A DNA stretch of 64,000 bases, from positions 61,802,914 to 61,866,913 of the forward strand of contig JALMGJ010000002.1 of NCBI GenBank assembly GCA_023362775.1. The letters run 5' to 3'. Under the pieces are notes generated by a model that had not been told where the DNA came from, ran no database searches, and was given only the letters and a program-made list of their open reading frames with translations. The DNA is from Charina bottae. Taxonomy: Eukaryota > Chordata > Lepidosauria > Squamata > Charinaidae. Positions 36,793 through 47,622 of this stretch are shown here, piece by piece (within the stretch, counting starts at the first letter, position 1; every line of letters starts with the position of its first letter). A program made the translations under genes and the position numbers.

Positions 36793-38154
36793 ATTCCTAC
36801 CCAGAAATCTATTCCTACTCTTTAAAAGATAATATAAAGCTCAGAAAAATCAGGTGTCAAGAGCAAGTTCTGGGCCACAGGGCAGATCAGTAGCCAATCT
36901 CCATCTCAGTCTTCACCCACAAGAGGTAGAAACTTTGTCAGGATATATAGTGAAGGAGAAAGAGGGACAAGTATGAACCCAATTTCCCATGCAATTTAAG
37001 ATAGTTAACTTCATAAGTGAAGTGAGTTATCCAACCTGGTAGGCTCCATTGGGTTTAACCATATAATGGAATTCAATAGATGCTGTTGTTATATACCACC
37101 TTATGAGGTATAGTGCCTCTCCCAGTACTGGGCATCCAGGAGAAATAATTGTCTCACTGTGGAAGGCAGAACAGCGAAGAAAATCTTTACTGTGGTCAAT
37201 GAGCAGTACATAATAAAGCTCAGTAATGTAAAGCAGGATATACTATGTATATGGATAGGTGCAGGCCACAAAATTAATTGGATGTATCAATCAGTTGACT
37301 GATTTTGAGTTTTTTTCTCATGCTTTCCTCTTTCTCAGGACTGAGCAGTCTTTTTGGAAAATTCCCCCTTAATGGTTCACTCATTCCTTCCCCATTCTTA
37401 AGGCCAGGTATACATTCCTTCACTCTGAGTATAGTAGAGACCTCTGTATCTCTCACATTTCTTAGATGGGAAGCTTAAGGAAATAATAGCAGAATCCATC
37501 TCTGTTGGAATTCTGAAGGTAGAATATAGGTGACACCAGTCTTATAAAGTGGCAAAAAATAATGGAGGCCATTAAGTAGAGGTGGCTGAGTGATTGTATG
37601 GTTATATCTTATAAGAATACATTGAAGAACTGAATAAGCCAAGCTAATAAGCATTGGTTAGATTACTCATAACTTTCACCTCATGATAAAGGAGACACTC
37701 TCATGTTTCATCTGGTTTCACTGCTATCTACAGCTCAATCAACCTTTTCTGGTCAAGGGAAATTGGGCTATTTCTGTCACAGTATGATAGAAGAAAAACT
37801 CCACTTTGGCAGAGCAAGGGAGAGCTGTGCATGATGTGGTCATATTTTAGGATTTTAGATTCCATATCTGTACTTCCTAGTCAAATAATCCTTGGATGAG
37901 ATGCATGGAATGAGAGGCATGGGAGAGGCATTAATTCCTAGAGGCAACTATCTATTGTCAGGCAGCTACTTGAAAACAGAGGTATGTGGTATGAGATGGA
38001 GCCATTGAACTAAAAAAGGCCTGATGTTAGCCATCTGTACTTTATCATCAATGATGTGAGTGGAACTTTTGTGGCCCTGTTACAAGCATAGGTTGGAAGA
38101 CCATAAATTGGGAGAAGGTAAGGGAGGCTCAAGCAAGGGAGACAGTGGAGGAAT
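36793..38154. other. no recognisable feature
   Basis: Single-copy-looking DNA with no supported gene or repeat. Confidence 0.45.
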
Positions 38155-38827
38155 TGTCAGATTTCTCATGTGAAATTGCAAATTGCTTTATGTACAAAAA
38201 CAAAGCTTTCTCAAAGCTTTGAATGGCTGTGCCCATATCTTCCATAGATATGAAAGTGCAGGTGGCCAGTGAAGGTACCATGTGATGCATTGTTTATGTC
38301 TAGTTCCTAAATGTTCACGTGGGAACAGTTTCCCCTGATGCCTCTGTGGGAAGCTCGCTCTGGGAGAGCAGAGGGAGGGGGAGATCACATGCTTGCTTAG
38401 ATGCAACACTGCCACCCATTGACAGGTTATAGTATGTTCAATGCTTTGTGCTTGGTGTTTTCACACCTAAGCTTCAGCCAATCAGAAGTTGGTAAGAAAG
38501 TGTATTTCTACCCATGCAAAATGCTGTCCTTTGCTTCTTGACTTGTGCCCGTCTTGTGTTCTGCTCCTGAGGACTGAGAAGTGTGTAGCTATGCCTGGTT
38601 CTGAGAGAGTTGTTCTCCTAGGCATGTGCTCCTTCATGTCTTATCAGTGGAAGCTACACATGTGGATTATGTGTATTCTACTTGTAAGCTATTTTTCCTT
38701 TTGCAATGCTGTACCTGTATATACAACTCTGCTTTATCTACAAGTAAAGATTTTTAGCTTTGAAAAGCTCCACTCTGTGTCTGTTTACTCTGCGCCTCTT
38801 TCCCTATAAGCCAGCATTTATCCAACA
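38155..38827 (+). mobile_element. solo LTR of an LTR retrotransposon or endogenous retrovirus
   Basis: The 673-bp segment begins TGTCAGA and ends TCCAACA, near-inverted TG..CA termini. It is flanked by the 5-bp direct repeat GGAAT at 38150-38154 and 38828-38832. A leader-like CTGCGCCTCTTTCCCTATAA near the 3' end and an AAGTAAAG signal upstream resemble Ty1/copia or gypsy-type LTRs. No internal gag-pol adjoins it, so it is a solo LTR formed by LTR-LTR recombination. A 106-codon open frame at 38489-38809 is inside the LTR and is not considered a gene. Confidence 0.65.
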
Positions 38828-39730
38828 GGAATAGCATTTCTCAAGTAAAATAAGTTGACCTCAATTTTTGGTCTCACATCTGAGAACTACAAGATAAATC
38901 CTGGGCAATGTCTCAGAGATAAGCAGTAAATGGAAATTGGCTTTGTGAATCAGCATTATGGAAGAGATTTGGCATGGAGGCAACTGACATCCAGCAGAGG
39001 GAAATTTGGATTGCAATGACATATCATCAGGAAAAGTCAATAGAAGTTTATTATGCAACCCGCTCAAGAACTGGATAGGTTAGGACTTCTGTTGGGAGAT
39101 TGACAACTTGAGATGTGTCTCTACCATCTCCACAGTAGGCCGGACAGCATGGACCTCTTTTTGAGCTCAGGCAGGTCTCCTTAGAGCCCAGAAGTGTTCT
39201 CCAGATTAAGGAGAACACCAGGAACTGCCCCAGCTGTTCTCTGGATGGCTGGACAAAGCCAGAAAACTGCAAAACAGTGTTTCGCGATCGACTGGTAAGC
39301 TGCCAGCTGGGAGCTGGGGTTGCCATCTTTTCCTAAGCCGTGCTGAAGCCTCAAACGGACTCAAAAGCATTTCTAAAACACAATTTTTTTCTTTTTATTT
39401 ATTATTAAGGAGAGGCTTTTTGCAACAAACAAATGCGGAACCTCTTAATGGTTTTCATTACTTTTGGAAGTTATTAATTTGTTAATTCAGGTTTTTTAAT
39501 ATATATATATATTAAAACATATATATATGTTGTATTGTTGGATTTAAAGACTTTTGCCTGTTTACTGTTATTTTTTTCAAAGTTTGAAGGATTACAAAAG
39601 AATTACCCACTTCGTTCAATTTGCAGAGCTGAGCTTTAATCTATCTGCTTTCATTCCTGTGAGAACCGCTTTGTCTACTCTCACTTTCCCACCCCCGCCT
39701 TAATGTCTAATTAACACTTTCTGTCTGAAG

Positions 39731-39992
39731 CAGAGCTTTCCAAACTGTGTGTCACGACACATTAGTGTGTCGGCTGCAGTGTCTGGGTGTGTCGTGGCGG
39801 CTGCTGCTGCCTCTGAGCCCTGCCAGGATTCCGCGCAGGTCCTAGTGCCTGCCTTGTGCCTTGCTGCCTCCAAACCTGCTGTGATTCTGCACAGGTCCTA
39901 GTGCCTGCCTTGTGCCCTGCTGTAAGAGTGTGTCGCGAAATGATGCATGTCTAAAAAGTGTGTCACCAACATGAAAAGTTTGGAAAGCTCTG
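39731..39992. mobile_element. hAT MITE (family 1, copy 3)
   Basis: Near-perfect 8-bp target duplications, GTCTGAAG at 39723-39730 and GTCTAAAG at 39993-40000. Ends are CAGAGCTTTCCAAACT and AGTTTGGAAAGCTCTG. It contains about two units of the 61-bp minisatellite that is expanded in the inverted copy at 55405. Confidence 0.9.
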
Positions 39993-40551
39993 GTCTAAAG
40001 GACAGCCTTTTGTCTGATATCCTCAGGCACTAGAGGGCGACATAATGTTCTGTGGAGGGATATGGACGATTTTAAAGATATTTTTAAGGAATTGTACTTC
40101 AAGGTTACTCATGCTCTGGACCACCTTTTAGAAAGTTATTTCGAGAATAATGTTCCTGTTTCAAAGAAGCAAATGAGGAGTAATGTCCCAAAGTCCCAAA
40201 AAGTGAAGGGAAGAAGATTAGCCTCTGTTAATTCATGTTAATTTCGAAGAAGGAAAAGCTTTTGGCGTAAAGGGAACGGAAAGGGTTGCACTCTTGGAAT
40301 ATTGACACCGCATACAAGTTTTAAGCCTCGAGGGATGGAAGGTCCTTGAAGATGAGTTGGACTTTACAAGGCAGGTTGAGGTTTGTAAAGAGAAAGCCCT
40401 GTGTGTAACTTCGAGATATGTAAATGCCTGAAGTGGGTTAACTGTTTAATTGTGTTTATTGGGACGGTCTTTTGAAGGTTTAGACAGATGTTTTTGTTTT
40501 GGGGACAATGAATTTATTTTGGGTAAAAGGATATTATATTATTTATAGGGA

Positions 40552-41004
40552 TGAGGTGGCTCAGCAGGTTAAACTGCTGAGCTGTAGGCTGCAGATCAGA
40601 AGGTCTGCAGTTTGAACCCCACGCAACGAGGTGAGCTCTTGTTGCTAGTCCCAGATCCTGTCAACCCAACAGTTCGAAAGCTTTGCAAGTAGATAAATGG
40701 GTACCACCTTAAGTGGGCTAATTTGCTGGCGTCCTGTCGGGAAGTCGGCACCGCCGGAGGAAAGGATCGGAGGAAGGTCGAATGGTGGCAGTGACGACGG
40801 ACCCGGATGCAACAGCTACAGGACGTCAGCATCCAGCTCAAGGCATCCTGGGAATTGTAATCCAGAGCCTGAAAGAGTCGGTTCCCTTACCCCCTCCCCT
40901 CACGCGCAGTTAAAATGGTAAATTGTATAACTAATGTATATATGCCTGTAAGCCACCTAGAGTCCTCCATTAGGGAGGGGATAGGCGGGGTATAAATATC
41001 ACAA

Positions 41005-41039
<35 letters not shown>

Positions 41040-41042
41040 ATA
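40552..41042 (+). mobile_element. tRNA-SINE of the second family, with head (copy 3)
   Basis: The head GATGAGGTGGCTCAGCAGGT with downstream CTGCAGTTTGAACCCC gives A- and B-box-like motifs of a tRNA-derived promoter. The body has GTAGATAAATGGGTACCACC and CTGGCGTCCTGTCGG. The 3' block TAAGCCACCTAGAGTCCTCC with GGCGGGGTATAAATATC ends in (AAAT)n. This is the most complete of the three copies in the window. Confidence 0.87.
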
Positions 41043-41187
41043 TTAATAAGGCTTTGTTTAAATATGTAATGGTGGAGATATAATGCTTAACTATATAAAT
41101 GCTTTGGTTAGGAGTAAAATTGTAATGAAGGAGGATAATATTTCACTATCTGTCTATTAGGGGGAAAATTATGTAATTTGTTGTTGT

Positions 41188-44100
41188 TCAGTCGTTCAGT
41201 CGTGTCCGACTCTTCGTGACCTCATGGACCATAGCACGCCAGGCCTTCCTGTCCTCCACTGTCTCTCGGAGTTTACTCAAATTCATGTTCATTACATCGG
41301 TGATGCTATCTAACCATCTCATCCTCTGCCGTCCCCTTCTCCTTTTGCCCTCAGTCTTTCCCAGCATCAGGGTCTTTTCCAGTGAGTCCTCTCTTCTCAT
41401 TAGGTGGCCAAAGTATTTGAGCTTCAGCTTCAGCATCTGTCCTTCCAATGAGCAGTCAGGGTTGATTTCCTTTAGGATTGACTGGTTTGACCTCCTTGCA
41501 GTCCAAGGGACTCTCAAGAGTCTTCTCCAGCACCACAGCTCGAAAGCATCAATTCTTCGGCGCTCAGCCTTCCTTATGGTCCAACTCTCACAGCCATACA
41601 TTGCTACTGGAAAAACCATAGCTTTAACTATACGGACCTTTGTCGGCAAGGTGATGTCTCTGCTTTTTAATATGCTGTCTAGGTTTGCCATAGCTTTCCT
41701 TCCAAGGAGCAAGCGTCTTTTAATTTCATGGCTGCAGTCACCGTCTGCGGTGATCTTGGAGCCCAAGAAAATAAAATCTGTCACTGCTTCCATTTCTTCC
41801 CCTTCTATTTGCCAGGAAGTGATGGGACCAGATGCCATGATCTGGGTTTTTTTAATGTTGAGTTTCAAGCCAGCTTTTGCACTCTCCTCTTTCACCCTCA
41901 TCAAGAGGCTCTTTAGTTCCTCTTCACTTTCTGCCATTAGGGTGGTATCGTCTGCATATCTGAGGTTGTTGATATTTTTCCCGGCAATCTTAACTCCGGC
42001 TTGTGATTCATCCAGCCCGGCATTTCTCATGATGTACTCTGCATATAAGTTAAATAAGCAGGGTGATAATATACAGCCTTGTCGTACTCCTTTCCCAATT
42101 TTGAACCAGTCGGTTGTTCCATGTCCGGTTCTAACTGTTGCTTCTTGACCCACATACAGGTTTCTCAGGAGACAGGTAAGGTGGTCTGGTACTCCCATCT
42201 CTTTAAGAATTTGCCACAGTTTGTTGTGATCCACACAATCAAAGGCTTTAGCGTAGTCAATGAAGCAGAAGTAGATGTTTTTCTGGAACTCTCTTGCTTT
42301 TTCCATGATCCAGCGAATGTTGGCAATCTGATCTCTAGTTCCTCTGCCTCTTCGAAACCCAGCTTGCACTTCTGGTAGTTCTCGGTTCACATGCTGCTGA
42401 AGCCTAGCTTGTAGGATTTTGAGCATAACCTTGCTGGCATGTGAAATGAGCGCAATTGTACGGTAGTTTGAACATTCTTTGGCATTGCCTTTCTTTGGAA
42501 TTGGAACGTAAACTGACCTTTTCCAATCCTGTGGCCACTGTTGTGTTTTCCAAATTTGTTGGCATATTGAGTGCAGCACTTTAACAGCATCATCTTTTAG
42601 GATTTTAAATAGCTCAGCTGGGATACTGTCTTCTCCGCTAGCTTTGTTGTTAGTAATGCTTCCTAAGGCCCACTTGACTTCACTCTCTAGGATGTCCGGC
42701 TCAAGGTCAGTGACCACACCATCGTATTTATCAGGGATATTAAGATCTTTCTTGTATAGTTCTTCTGTGTATTCTTGCCACCTCTTCTTAATCTCTTCTG
42801 CTTCTGTTAGGTCCCTGCCTTTTTTGTCCTTTATCATGCCCATCTTTGCACAAAACGTTCCCTTGATATCTCCGATTTTCTTGAAGAGATCTCTAGTCTT
42901 CCCCATTCTATTGTTTTCCTCGATTTCTTTGCATTGTTCATTTAAGAAGGCCTTCTTATCTCTCCTTGCTATTCTCTGGAATTCTGCATTCAGTTGTTTA
43001 TATCTTTCCCTTTCTCCCTTGCCTTTTGCTTCCCTTCTTTCCTCAGCTATTTGTAAAGCCTCATCAGTCAGCCACTTTGCTTTCTTGCATTTCTTTTTCT
43101 TTGGGATGGTTTTAGTTGCTGCCTGCTGTACAATATTACGAACCTCCATCCATAGTTCTTCAGGCACTCTGTCTACCAGATCTAATCCTTTAAATCTATT
43201 CCTCACTTCCACTGTATATTCATAAGGGATATGATTTAGGTCATACCTGATTGGTCTAGTGGTTTTCTCTACATTCTTCAATTTAAGCCTAAATTTTGCA
43301 ATAAGAAGCTCATGATCTGAGCCACAGTCAGCTCCAGGTCTTGTTTTTGCTGATTGTATAGAGCTTCTCCATCTTTGGCTGCAAAGTATATAATCAATCT
43401 GATTTCGGTATTGACCATCTGGTGATGTCCATGTGTAGAGTCGTCTCTTGTGTTGTTGGAAAAGAGTGTTTGCTATGACCAGCGTGTTCTCTTGACAAAA
43501 CTCTATTAGCCTTTGCCCTGCTTCATTTTGTACTCCGAGGCCGAACTTGCCCGTTATTCCGGTTATTTTTTGACTTCCTACCTTAGCATTCCAGTCCCCT
43601 ATGATGAAAAGGACATCTTTTTTTGGTGTTAGTTCTAGAAGGTGTTGTAGGTCTTCATAGAACCGGTCAACTTCAGCTTCTTTGGCATCAGTGGTTGGGG
43701 CATAGACTTGGATCACTATGATGTTGAATGGTTTGCCTTGGATTCGAACTGAAAGCATTCTGTCGTTTTTGAGGTTGTACCCCAGTACTGCCTTTCCCAC
43801 TCTTTTATTGACTATGAGAGCTACTCCATTTCTTCTAAGGGATTCTTGCCCACAGTAGTATATATAATGGTCTCCTGAATTAAATTCGCCCATTCCTGTC
43901 CATTTTAGTTCGCTGATTCCCAATATGTCGATGTTCAATCTTGTCATCTCATGTTTGACCACATCCAGCTTACCTTGATTCATAGTTCTTACATTCCAGG
44001 TTCCTATGCAATATTGTTCTTTACAGCATCGGACTTTCCTTCCACTTCCAGACACATCCACAACTGAGCGTCCTTTCGGCTTTGGCCCAGCCGTTTCACA

Positions 44101-44274
44101 CTTTCTGGAGCTACTCGGAATTGCCCTCCGCTCTTCCCCAGTAGCATTTTGGACACCTTCCGACCTGAGGGGCTCATCTTCCGGCGTCATATCTTTTAGC
44201 CTTTTGATACTGTCCATGGGTTTTCTTGGCAAGGATACTGGAGTGGTTTGCCATTTCCTCCTCCAGTGGACCAC
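41188..44274 (-). CDS. BovB ORF2: AP endonuclease and reverse transcriptase, intact
   Basis: A protein of 1028 residues. Endonuclease: GTWNVRT (91-97), SELKW with catalytic Glu122, VYAPT (190-194), GDWNAKVG (226-233) and SDH (319-321). Reverse transcriptase: YRTIALISHASKVML (604-618), AGFRRGRGTRDQ (638-649), FIDYAKAFD (671-679), VRQGCILSPCLF (730-741) and catalytic YADD (773-776), then FLGSKIT. All key residues are present. The enzyme nicks target DNA and reverse-transcribes its own RNA there; it probably also copies SINEs that share its 3' end. The first ATG is used as start; it lies just at the end of the possible 5' ribozyme, 100 bases into the element. A later ATG cannot be excluded. Confidence 0.95.
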   Translation of the reverse strand: MVHWRRKWQTTPVSLPRKPMDSIKRLKDMTPEDEPLRSEGVQNATGEERRAIPSSSRKCETAGPKPKGRSVVDVSGSGRKVRCCKEQYCIGTWNVRTMNQGKLDVVKHEMTRLNIDILGISELKWTGMGEFNSGDHYIYYCGQESLRRNGVALIVNKRVGKAVLGYNLKNDRMLSVRIQGKPFNIIVIQVYAPTTDAKEAEVDRFYEDLQHLLELTPKKDVLFIIGDWNAKVGSQKITGITGKFGLGVQNEAGQRLIEFCQENTLVIANTLFQQHKRRLYTWTSPDGQYRNQIDYILCSQRWRSSIQSAKTRPGADCGSDHELLIAKFRLKLKNVEKTTRPIRYDLNHIPYEYTVEVRNRFKGLDLVDRVPEELWMEVRNIVQQAATKTIPKKKKCKKAKWLTDEALQIAEERREAKGKGERERYKQLNAEFQRIARRDKKAFLNEQCKEIEENNRMGKTRDLFKKIGDIKGTFCAKMGMIKDKKGRDLTEAEEIKKRWQEYTEELYKKDLNIPDKYDGVVTDLEPDILESEVKWALGSITNNKASGEDSIPAELFKILKDDAVKVLHSICQQIWKTQQWPQDWKRSVYVPIPKKGNAKECSNYRTIALISHASKVMLKILQARLQQHVNRELPEVQAGFRRGRGTRDQIANIRWIMEKAREFQKNIYFCFIDYAKAFDCVDHNKLWQILKEMGVPDHLTCLLRNLYVGQEATVRTGHGTTDWFKIGKGVRQGCILSPCLFNLYAEYIMRNAGLDESQAGVKIAGKNINNLRYADDTTLMAESEEELKSLLMRVKEESAKAGLKLNIKKTQIMASGPITSWQIEGEEMEAVTDFIFLGSKITADGDCSHEIKRRLLLGRKAMANLDSILKSRDITLPTKVRIVKAMVFPVAMYGCESWTIRKAERRRIDAFELWCWRRLLRVPWTARRSNQSILKEINPDCSLEGQMLKLKLKYFGHLMRREDSLEKTLMLGKTEGKRRRGRQRMRWLDSITDVMNMNLSKLRETVEDRKAWRAMVHEVTKSRTRLND

Positions 44275-44374
44275 GTTTTGTCAGAACTCTCCATCATGAC
44301 CTGTTCTTCTTTACCTGACTTCATTGAGTTACGCAAGCCCCTTCGCCACGACAAGGCAGTGATCCATGAAGGGG
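44267..44374 (-). ncRNA. candidate HDV-like self-cleaving ribozyme at the BovB 5' end
   Basis: On the minus strand CCCCTTC (44374-44368) pairs perfectly with GAAGGGG (44344-44338) as P1. The 23 nt between them hold TGGATC (P2) and a CAC/GTG P3, the same spacing as in HDV. TGGATC pairs with GGTCCA at 44272-44267 (one G-U). A P4-like stem GTCAG/CTGAC (44319-44315 with 44284-44280) precedes an A-rich joining strand. The predicted cut is the first base of the element as defined by the target duplication. P1.1 and the catalytic cytosine are not certain. HDV-like ribozymes are known at RTE 5' ends in other animals. Confidence 0.45.
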
Positions 44375-44470
44375 AATTATGTAATATTTTTTAATATATA
44401 TATATCCATCTCAAGGGAATGCAGGAAATGTCTCTTGTAAACAAAGGGCCCTTTTCAGGGCCAATTTTAA

Positions 44471-44740
44471 CGATGGCCACTATGAATATCGAAGGGATAT
44501 CTGCAGACAAGGAAATTTTATTAAGTAATTTTTGCAAGGTCAGTAAGTGTGATATTCTCTGTGTGCAAGAGACTCACTGAGGATACTTGCTGTGAATGTG
44601 GCAATATTCAAACAACTACCCATCTTTTATAGTGCCCTTTGGGACTGACAAGCACACAGAGTGACTTATTGGCTGGAAACACCTCTGCCATCAATGTGGC
44701 CCAGGATTGGGCTAGAGTTATATAAATTTTATATTCTTAT
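44471..44740 (+). mobile_element. LINE fragment joining an endonuclease start to a C-terminal knuckle
   Basis: The plus strand reads MATMNIEGISADKEILLSNF and ends CDILCVQETH near 44575, the usual start of an APE-type endonuclease. Directly after a stop it reads CCECGNIQTTTHL, like the cysteine knuckle near the C-terminus of some LINE proteins. RT is absent, so this is either a deletion derivative or two relics side by side. It could be part of the surrounding L1-like element. Confidence 0.4.
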
Positions 44741-44925
44741 TAAATTTTTTAACTTTTAATTAATATTTTTCCCTTTTTTATTTCCTGCATTTCTGACACG
44801 AAACGAGACGAGAAGGGAAGGGAAAAATAGTGTTTTAGAGGTAATGTTATATTGAGAATGGAAATGCTTTATAGAAGTAATGTTTATTCCAGTTTGAATT
44901 AGAGTAAGAGATTGATATTGACCTA

Positions 44926-46539
44926 TCTATTGACATTCCAACCCATGTCCCAATCAAGGTTCTTTCAGTAACAGTCAGCATCATTATATTCCATTGCAGC
45001 TACTTCTATTGAGCTAGTAGAACAGATGTTGTTTCTTAAAGTCAATTTTCTACTCCTTGTCTTTCCTATTCTGAACCTGTCTGAAGTAGGCCACCTTCAG
45101 TTTCCTACTCCTCTTACATCTTCCAAATTAAGTTTTCAGATTAACCATTTTGTATTCTGCATTTCCCTAGTGCAAGGCCTCACCTCTGGTCCATCCCAGC
45201 TCTGAACTTCAATTTTTGCTCTCTATCCATGGTGTACTTTTGCTGTAATACAGGACTCATGGCCCCTGGCAAAGGTGTTTCTTATTTAAGTTAGCTGTTA
45301 TATGCCCAGCATTGGTTCTGAACATCTGCAGCCTCAGTCACGGGGTTCTATCTTTGTCTATTATGCTGCCACTTTTCAAGTATGTGCATGTATATGCTTT
45401 TGCTGGGATACAAGCACTGATGCTGGCTTAACTGATGGAAGAAATAATACAGTATATACATGTTAAATTCACTTGATGGATGGTCTTGGTTTATTACTGT
45501 TTCTAGAAGAATGGGATAGGTAGAAAGCTATGTGAATGAAAAGCCCTTAATATTGAGCATCCCAAATTTAGGCTTGCATACCTACAGTATGTAAATCACA
45601 TAGTGGTGAATATTGTTTGTAGAGACATCCTACAATTGAAAAGTGTTCTTATTTCACCACACTTACATAGTAGATTCATCAACTAACTGCTAGTTTGTAA
45701 CATTCTACTGTAGCATGTTGTGTGCTTCAGAGCAAATGACTCCAAAGGGACCATTTTTCTCTATTTATTTATTCTTCCCTCCCCTGCCAGTGTCACAAGG
45801 GTTGAAATGTGTTAAACCCCTAGTGCATTCTTTATACTGACAGCAGCCAGATGTTTACTTTAAAGTACAGATCTAAAATTGGAAAAAGGATGGTAATGGC
45901 ATGTTCAGAATGCAGGATTCCCATGGGTGAAATAAACTATCCATCGATACAAAGAATTGGCCAAGACTGGAATTTATTTCTTCTACATGTTTTCCAGAGA
46001 GATGTTGAACATGCACAATGAGTTCAGTGCAATCTGTTCTGTTTTGGTCATCCTCCATTTATAAGTCCTGCTCTGAGATTTGTGGGAGTGTTTTTTTAGA
46101 AAAAAGTAATCAGGAAGGCAGCAAAATATTTAAAGTAGAGCTAATTAATGTAACTATTCCTGCTCCCTAAAGTAATTTAAATCTGAAACCACACCTCTAC
46201 CATGATCTTTTTCGGTATTTGAAAGGAAACAGTAAACAATTTAGACCAAATAAAGAGATACATGTACATAAACAGGTTTATTTAATTACTTACATTATTC
46301 TCTTCGATTGTTACTTACATTTATCCCATTAAGTCCTCTTAGAGTGGTTAACAAACCCAAAGTTCTGTCCTATTTCTTTTACTCTCATCACCACTCTGTG
46401 ATATACAGTAGGCTGATCCATGATCACTCATAAAACTCCATGGTTAAACACCTGTTGACCTTCAGAAAGAACAGAAGTTCTAGAGTTTTCATTATCATTG
46501 GAGATGAGAGTGACCTTTGTGCTAGAAGCGTCTACTTCC
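44926..46539. other. no recognisable feature
   Basis: Single-copy-looking sequence without supported genes or repeats. Confidence 0.45.
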
Positions 46540-47020
46540 ATGTCACATCTTTGTTTAAGCAACTGCTTTGGCTGCCAATTAGCTACTAAGCCAGGTTCAA
46601 GGTTTTGGTTCAAGGCCTTAAAGAACTTGGGACTAGCATGCCTGTCAGATCACCTTTACTATTATTGATCTCTTTAGTCATTGAGATTATCAGGGGACAT
46701 CCAGCTCCATGTACCAAGAACTGCTGATGCCATCTGGTGGCCAATGAATAGCCCTTGTAGTAACCATAGTTTGGAATGCATCCTCCCCAGACATTCTTTT
46801 AGTTGCCTTCTGCAATCTTGCCTCTTCACCTAGTCCTTCCCAGTAGGAATGCTGGAATATTTTTTTCTCTCTCCTACATTTGTACTCAATATATTTTATG
46901 GAATGTAGTTTTGCATTGTTTTAATGTATGGTTTCAGAAGGCCTTCATTTCTCTTTTTACTGAAAACAGCTTTGGCGTAGGAAGTGGTATACAAATATAT
47001 TAAATAATAAACAAACAAAT
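46540..47020 (+). mobile_element. ancient CR1/L2-group LINE 3' end
   Basis: The plus strand near 46565-46620 translates to LPISY followed by ARFKVLVQGL, the C-terminal block also seen at 9200-9310. The 3' end reads GGCGTAGGAAGTGGTATACA followed by AATATATTAAATAATAAAC. Decayed and 5'-truncated. Confidence 0.65.
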
Positions 47021-47275
47021 GAATCAACTACTGCATAGGTGTTTGAATCTGATTCTTGCTGGTCCTAGTATCTCAGTGCACACTTGGCAACTGCCAGCAT
47101 ACTTTAGAGTTCTGTAATTCCAAATGCATAAACGTATGCCAACAGAAAGAAGATGTGCCCTCTTGTAACAGCCACAGACTGACTTAGCCAGGAACATGTG
47201 GTATATAAATATGATAAACAAATATGATATAGTATATGATATAATATGATAAAAATATGATATAAATATGATAAA

Positions 47276-47610
47276 GTAAAGGTAAATGTTCCCCCTGCAC
47301 ATTTGTGCAGTCGTGTCCGACTCTAAGGGGCCGGTGCTCATCTCCGTTTGTTAGCCGAAGACCCAGCGTTGTCCGAAGACGCTTCCATGGTCATGTGGCC
47401 GGCATGACGCGTGCGGAACGCTCTTACCTACCCACTGAAGTGGTACCTATTAATCTACTTGCATTTGCATGCTTTCGAATTGCTAGGTTGGCAAGAGCTG
47501 GAGCTAGTGCGGGAGCTCACTCCGACACGTGAGGCTAGGGATTCGAAACTCCGAACTTGCGATCAACAAGCCTGGTGTCTTACCCACTGAGCTACCACGC
47601 CCCTTACTAG
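47276..47610 (-). mobile_element. Sauria-type SINE (copy 5)
   Basis: Target duplications AAATATGATAAA at 47264-47275 and 47611-47622. On the minus strand it runs from a tRNA-like head (GGGCGTGGTAGCTCAGTGGG) at 47610 to a tail with TTAGAGTCGGACACGACTGC and ATTTACCTTTAC at 47276. Close to the copy at 12601. Confidence 0.9.
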
Positions 47611-47622
47611 AAATATGATAAA

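Larger units (their letters stand above)
41178..44374 (-). mobile_element. full-length, uninterrupted BovB (RTE) LINE
   Basis: An 11-bp target duplication, AATTATGTAAT, at 41167-41177 and 44375-44385 defines a 3197-bp element, the usual length of BovB. On the minus strand it has a 100-bp 5' leader starting CCCCTTC, one ORF of 1028 codons, and only about ten bases of 3' sequence (ACAACAACAA) after the stop. The target duplication is perfect and the ORF has no stop or frameshift, so this copy is young and may be a source element. It inserted in an older L1-like element. Confidence 0.95.
39080..44925 (+). mobile_element. L1-like element of the same family as 1703-5439, with nested insertions
   Basis: The leader at 39080-39360 aligns with 1705-2000 (shared GAGCTCAGGCAGG/GGGCTCAGGCAGG, CAGTGTTTCRC, CGACTGGTAAG). 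The 3' part near 44820-44925 aligns with 5060-5240 (shared TTTATAGAA and AGAGTAAGAGATTGAT). In between are a hAT MITE (39731-39992), a SINE (40552-41042) and a full-length BovB (41178-44374). The outer borders are approximate because no target duplication was found. Confidence 0.55.

Noticed and set aside
38489..38809. 106-codon plus-strand gene
   Set aside because: It lies fully inside the solo LTR and lacks any domain or splice context.
41216..42148. 310-codon plus-strand open frame
   Set aside because: It is the antisense shadow of the BovB ORF. The same shadow appears in pieces over the truncated BovB copy at 6040-7356.
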